Below are positions 63,033-64,000 of a DNA stretch of 64,000 nucleotides, piece after piece (position 1 is the stretch's first letter; each line of letters starts with the position of its first letter). Source of the stretch: Pseudovibrio exalbescens DSM 16456 (lineage in GTDB: Bacteria; Pseudomonadota; Alphaproteobacteria; Rhizobiales; Stappiaceae); the NCBI RefSeq assembly GCF_000422785.1, contig NZ_AUGS01000014.1, positions 1 through 64,000 of the forward strand. The letters are read 5' to 3'. The notes beneath the pieces are model-generated. The model was given only the letters and a program-made list of their open reading frames with translations, searched no databases and was not told the DNA's origin. A program made the translations under genes and the position numbers.

Positions 63033-64000
63033 TTACTTCATGCCAAGCTGCAGGCGCAGGGTCTCTGCGAGGTCTTCGATCGTTGCTTTGGCATCTTCTC
63101 CTTCGGTGATCTCAACCAGAGACGCCGCGATCAGGTCCGTGACGGCAACACCTTCTGCACCCGGATAGGCATACCAAGGACCTGCATAGGTTGCGACTTG
63201 CGTATGGGCAACGCGAGAGTTCGGGTTGGCCGCGTAAAATTCACCCAAATAGCTCTCGTCTTCAATCACCTTGGCATTGGCCGGCGCATATCCGGTGTTT
63301 TCAACGATGATCTTCTGCCCCTCAGGTCCGGTGACGTATTTGATGTATTCCCATGCGGCCGCCTGTTTGTCAGCGTCCTTTGTCAGCATGACGATGCCGG
63401 AGCCGCCTGTCGGAAAGTACACGCGGCTTGTGTCGTCAGTTGCGATCGGCAATGGCTTGACGACTGGGGCAAATGCCTCGCCAGCACCTGCCTCAAAGGC
63501 CTTCTGTAGTGAAGAGCTTTCGAACATGATGCCAAGTGTACCGGCTGGGAATGCCTGACGGGCTTCGTTCTGGCCGTAGGATTTCATGCCTGCTTCAGTT
63601 GCGAACCGCTGGTATAGACCCGCTGCTGTAAAACCTGCCTCATTATCGAAAGTGATATCACTTTCGTTTTCGTTCATTGGACGACCGCCATGTGAACCAA
63701 GCAATGACTGGAAACGCCAATCGTGACGGCCAATCCAGACGCCGTCTGTTTTATCATCCAATTGGTTGATCTTCGCAGCCAGTTCGATCACACCGTCGAA
63801 AGTGGTTGGGAAGGTGTCCATGGATCCCCCGGCCTTTTCGACCAGATCCGGGTTGACGTACATGACGAGTGTGGAGGCGGAGGTGCCGAGGGCATGTTGC
63901 TTGCCTTCATACTGGCCAAGCGACAAGAGTGCCGGGGTGTAGCCCAGAGCTTCTGCCTGATCGCCGAGATAATCATCGAGTGGCTGAGTAAGGCCGCGAT
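63033..64000 (-). CDS. Sugar ABC transporter substrate-binding protein (5' end beyond window)
   Basis: At least 322 residues of an extracellular solute-binding protein of family 1 (MalE/UgpB-like), open to the right edge, so the signal peptide and roughly 90-100 N-terminal residues are missing. Visible elements are GKQHALGTSASTLVMYVNPDLVEKAGG, FPTTFDGVIELAAKI, the late KDADKQAAAWEYIKYVTGPEGQK and a C-terminal YAGPWYAYPGAEGV. It would capture a sugar or polyol in the periplasm for an ABC importer encoded outside the window. Confidence 0.88.
   Translation of the reverse strand, partial: RGLTQPLDDYLGDQAEALGYTPALLSLGQYEGKQHALGTSASTLVMYVNPDLVEKAGGSMDTFPTTFDGVIELAAKINQLDDKTDGVWIGRHDWRFQSLLGSHGGRPMNENESDITFDNEAGFTAAGLYQRFATEAGMKSYGQNEARQAFPAGTLGIMFESSSLQKAFEAGAGEAFAPVVKPLPIATDDTSRVYFPTGGSGIVMLTKDADKQAAAWEYIKYVTGPEGQKIIVENTGYAPANAKVIEDESYLGEFYAANPNSRVAHTQVATYAGPWYAYPGAEGVAVTDLIAASLVEITEGEDAKATIEDLAETLRLQLGMK

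Overview
The window is a chromosomal segment of a Gram-negative, probably marine or host-associated alphaproteobacterium. The evidence is moderately high GC, glutathione-dependent formaldehyde oxidation, signal peptides and inner-membrane machinery typical of proteobacteria, and interspersed palindromes of the alphaproteobacterial CTGGAT..CCGG/CCGG..ATGAC type. The gene content (tyrosine phenol-lyase, fructose PTS, ferrous iron uptake, sulfide oxidation, chitobiase) suggests a metabolically flexible, possibly facultatively anaerobic heterotroph. The genus cannot be fixed from sequence alone. I saw no rRNA, tRNA or CRISPR array.

Layout. 1-0.8 kb: the end of an IS5-family insertion sequence running off the left edge, beside a small AT-rich HEPN-like gene. 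1-4.1 kb: fghA and a class III alcohol dehydrogenase, divergent from a LysR gene. 4.1-4.5 kb: three palindromic repeat units. 4.5-9.8 kb: a DCC protein, a secreted GH20 chitobiase, an alpha/beta hydrolase, an NTF2-like protein and a PilZ protein. 9.9-14.2 kb: an aromatic amino acid permease and tyrosine phenol-lyase, followed by a long AT-rich non-coding stretch with two strong inverted repeats. 14.2-25.1 kb: housekeeping and accessory genes (DMT exporter, DJ-1/PfpI, alcohol dehydrogenase, beta-CASP nuclease, VOC protein, Na/Pi symporter, metR/metE). 25.2-29.5 kb: an HlyD adaptor plus ABC exporter. 29.7-32.1 kb: a yqhC/yqhD-like pair. 32.3-33.2 kb: an unknown protein and a YbaK deacylase.

33.3-38.9 kb holds a compact five-gene, translationally coupled operon: CelD-like GNAT, unknown membrane protein, ATP-grasp ligase, FemAB-like GNAT and Wzx-like flippase. 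It looks like an amino-acid or acyl decoration and export module for an envelope glycan, but it has no glycosyltransferase. It is the best candidate here for an undescribed system. 40.2-45.7 kb is a sulfide/persulfide module: a Crp/Fnr regulator with two cysteines in its sensor domain, a DUF2892 membrane protein, a persulfide dioxygenase, a DUF442-SQR fusion and a SulP transporter. An M55 D-aminopeptidase and a YghU-like glutathione protein follow.

48-53.2 kb is a complete fructose PTS operon (fruB-fruK-fruA) with no FruR gene beside it. Divergent from it, and only 84 bp away, is a periplasmic binding protein translationally coupled to a hybrid histidine kinase, with a convergent OmpR-type regulator. 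This is a possible three-part sugar sensor. 58.3-62.9 kb is an iron module: feoA, feoB and a Cys-rich FeoB partner, divergent from two small exported proteins, with candidate iron-regulator operators in the shared intergenic region. The right edge cuts a sugar ABC-transporter binding protein.
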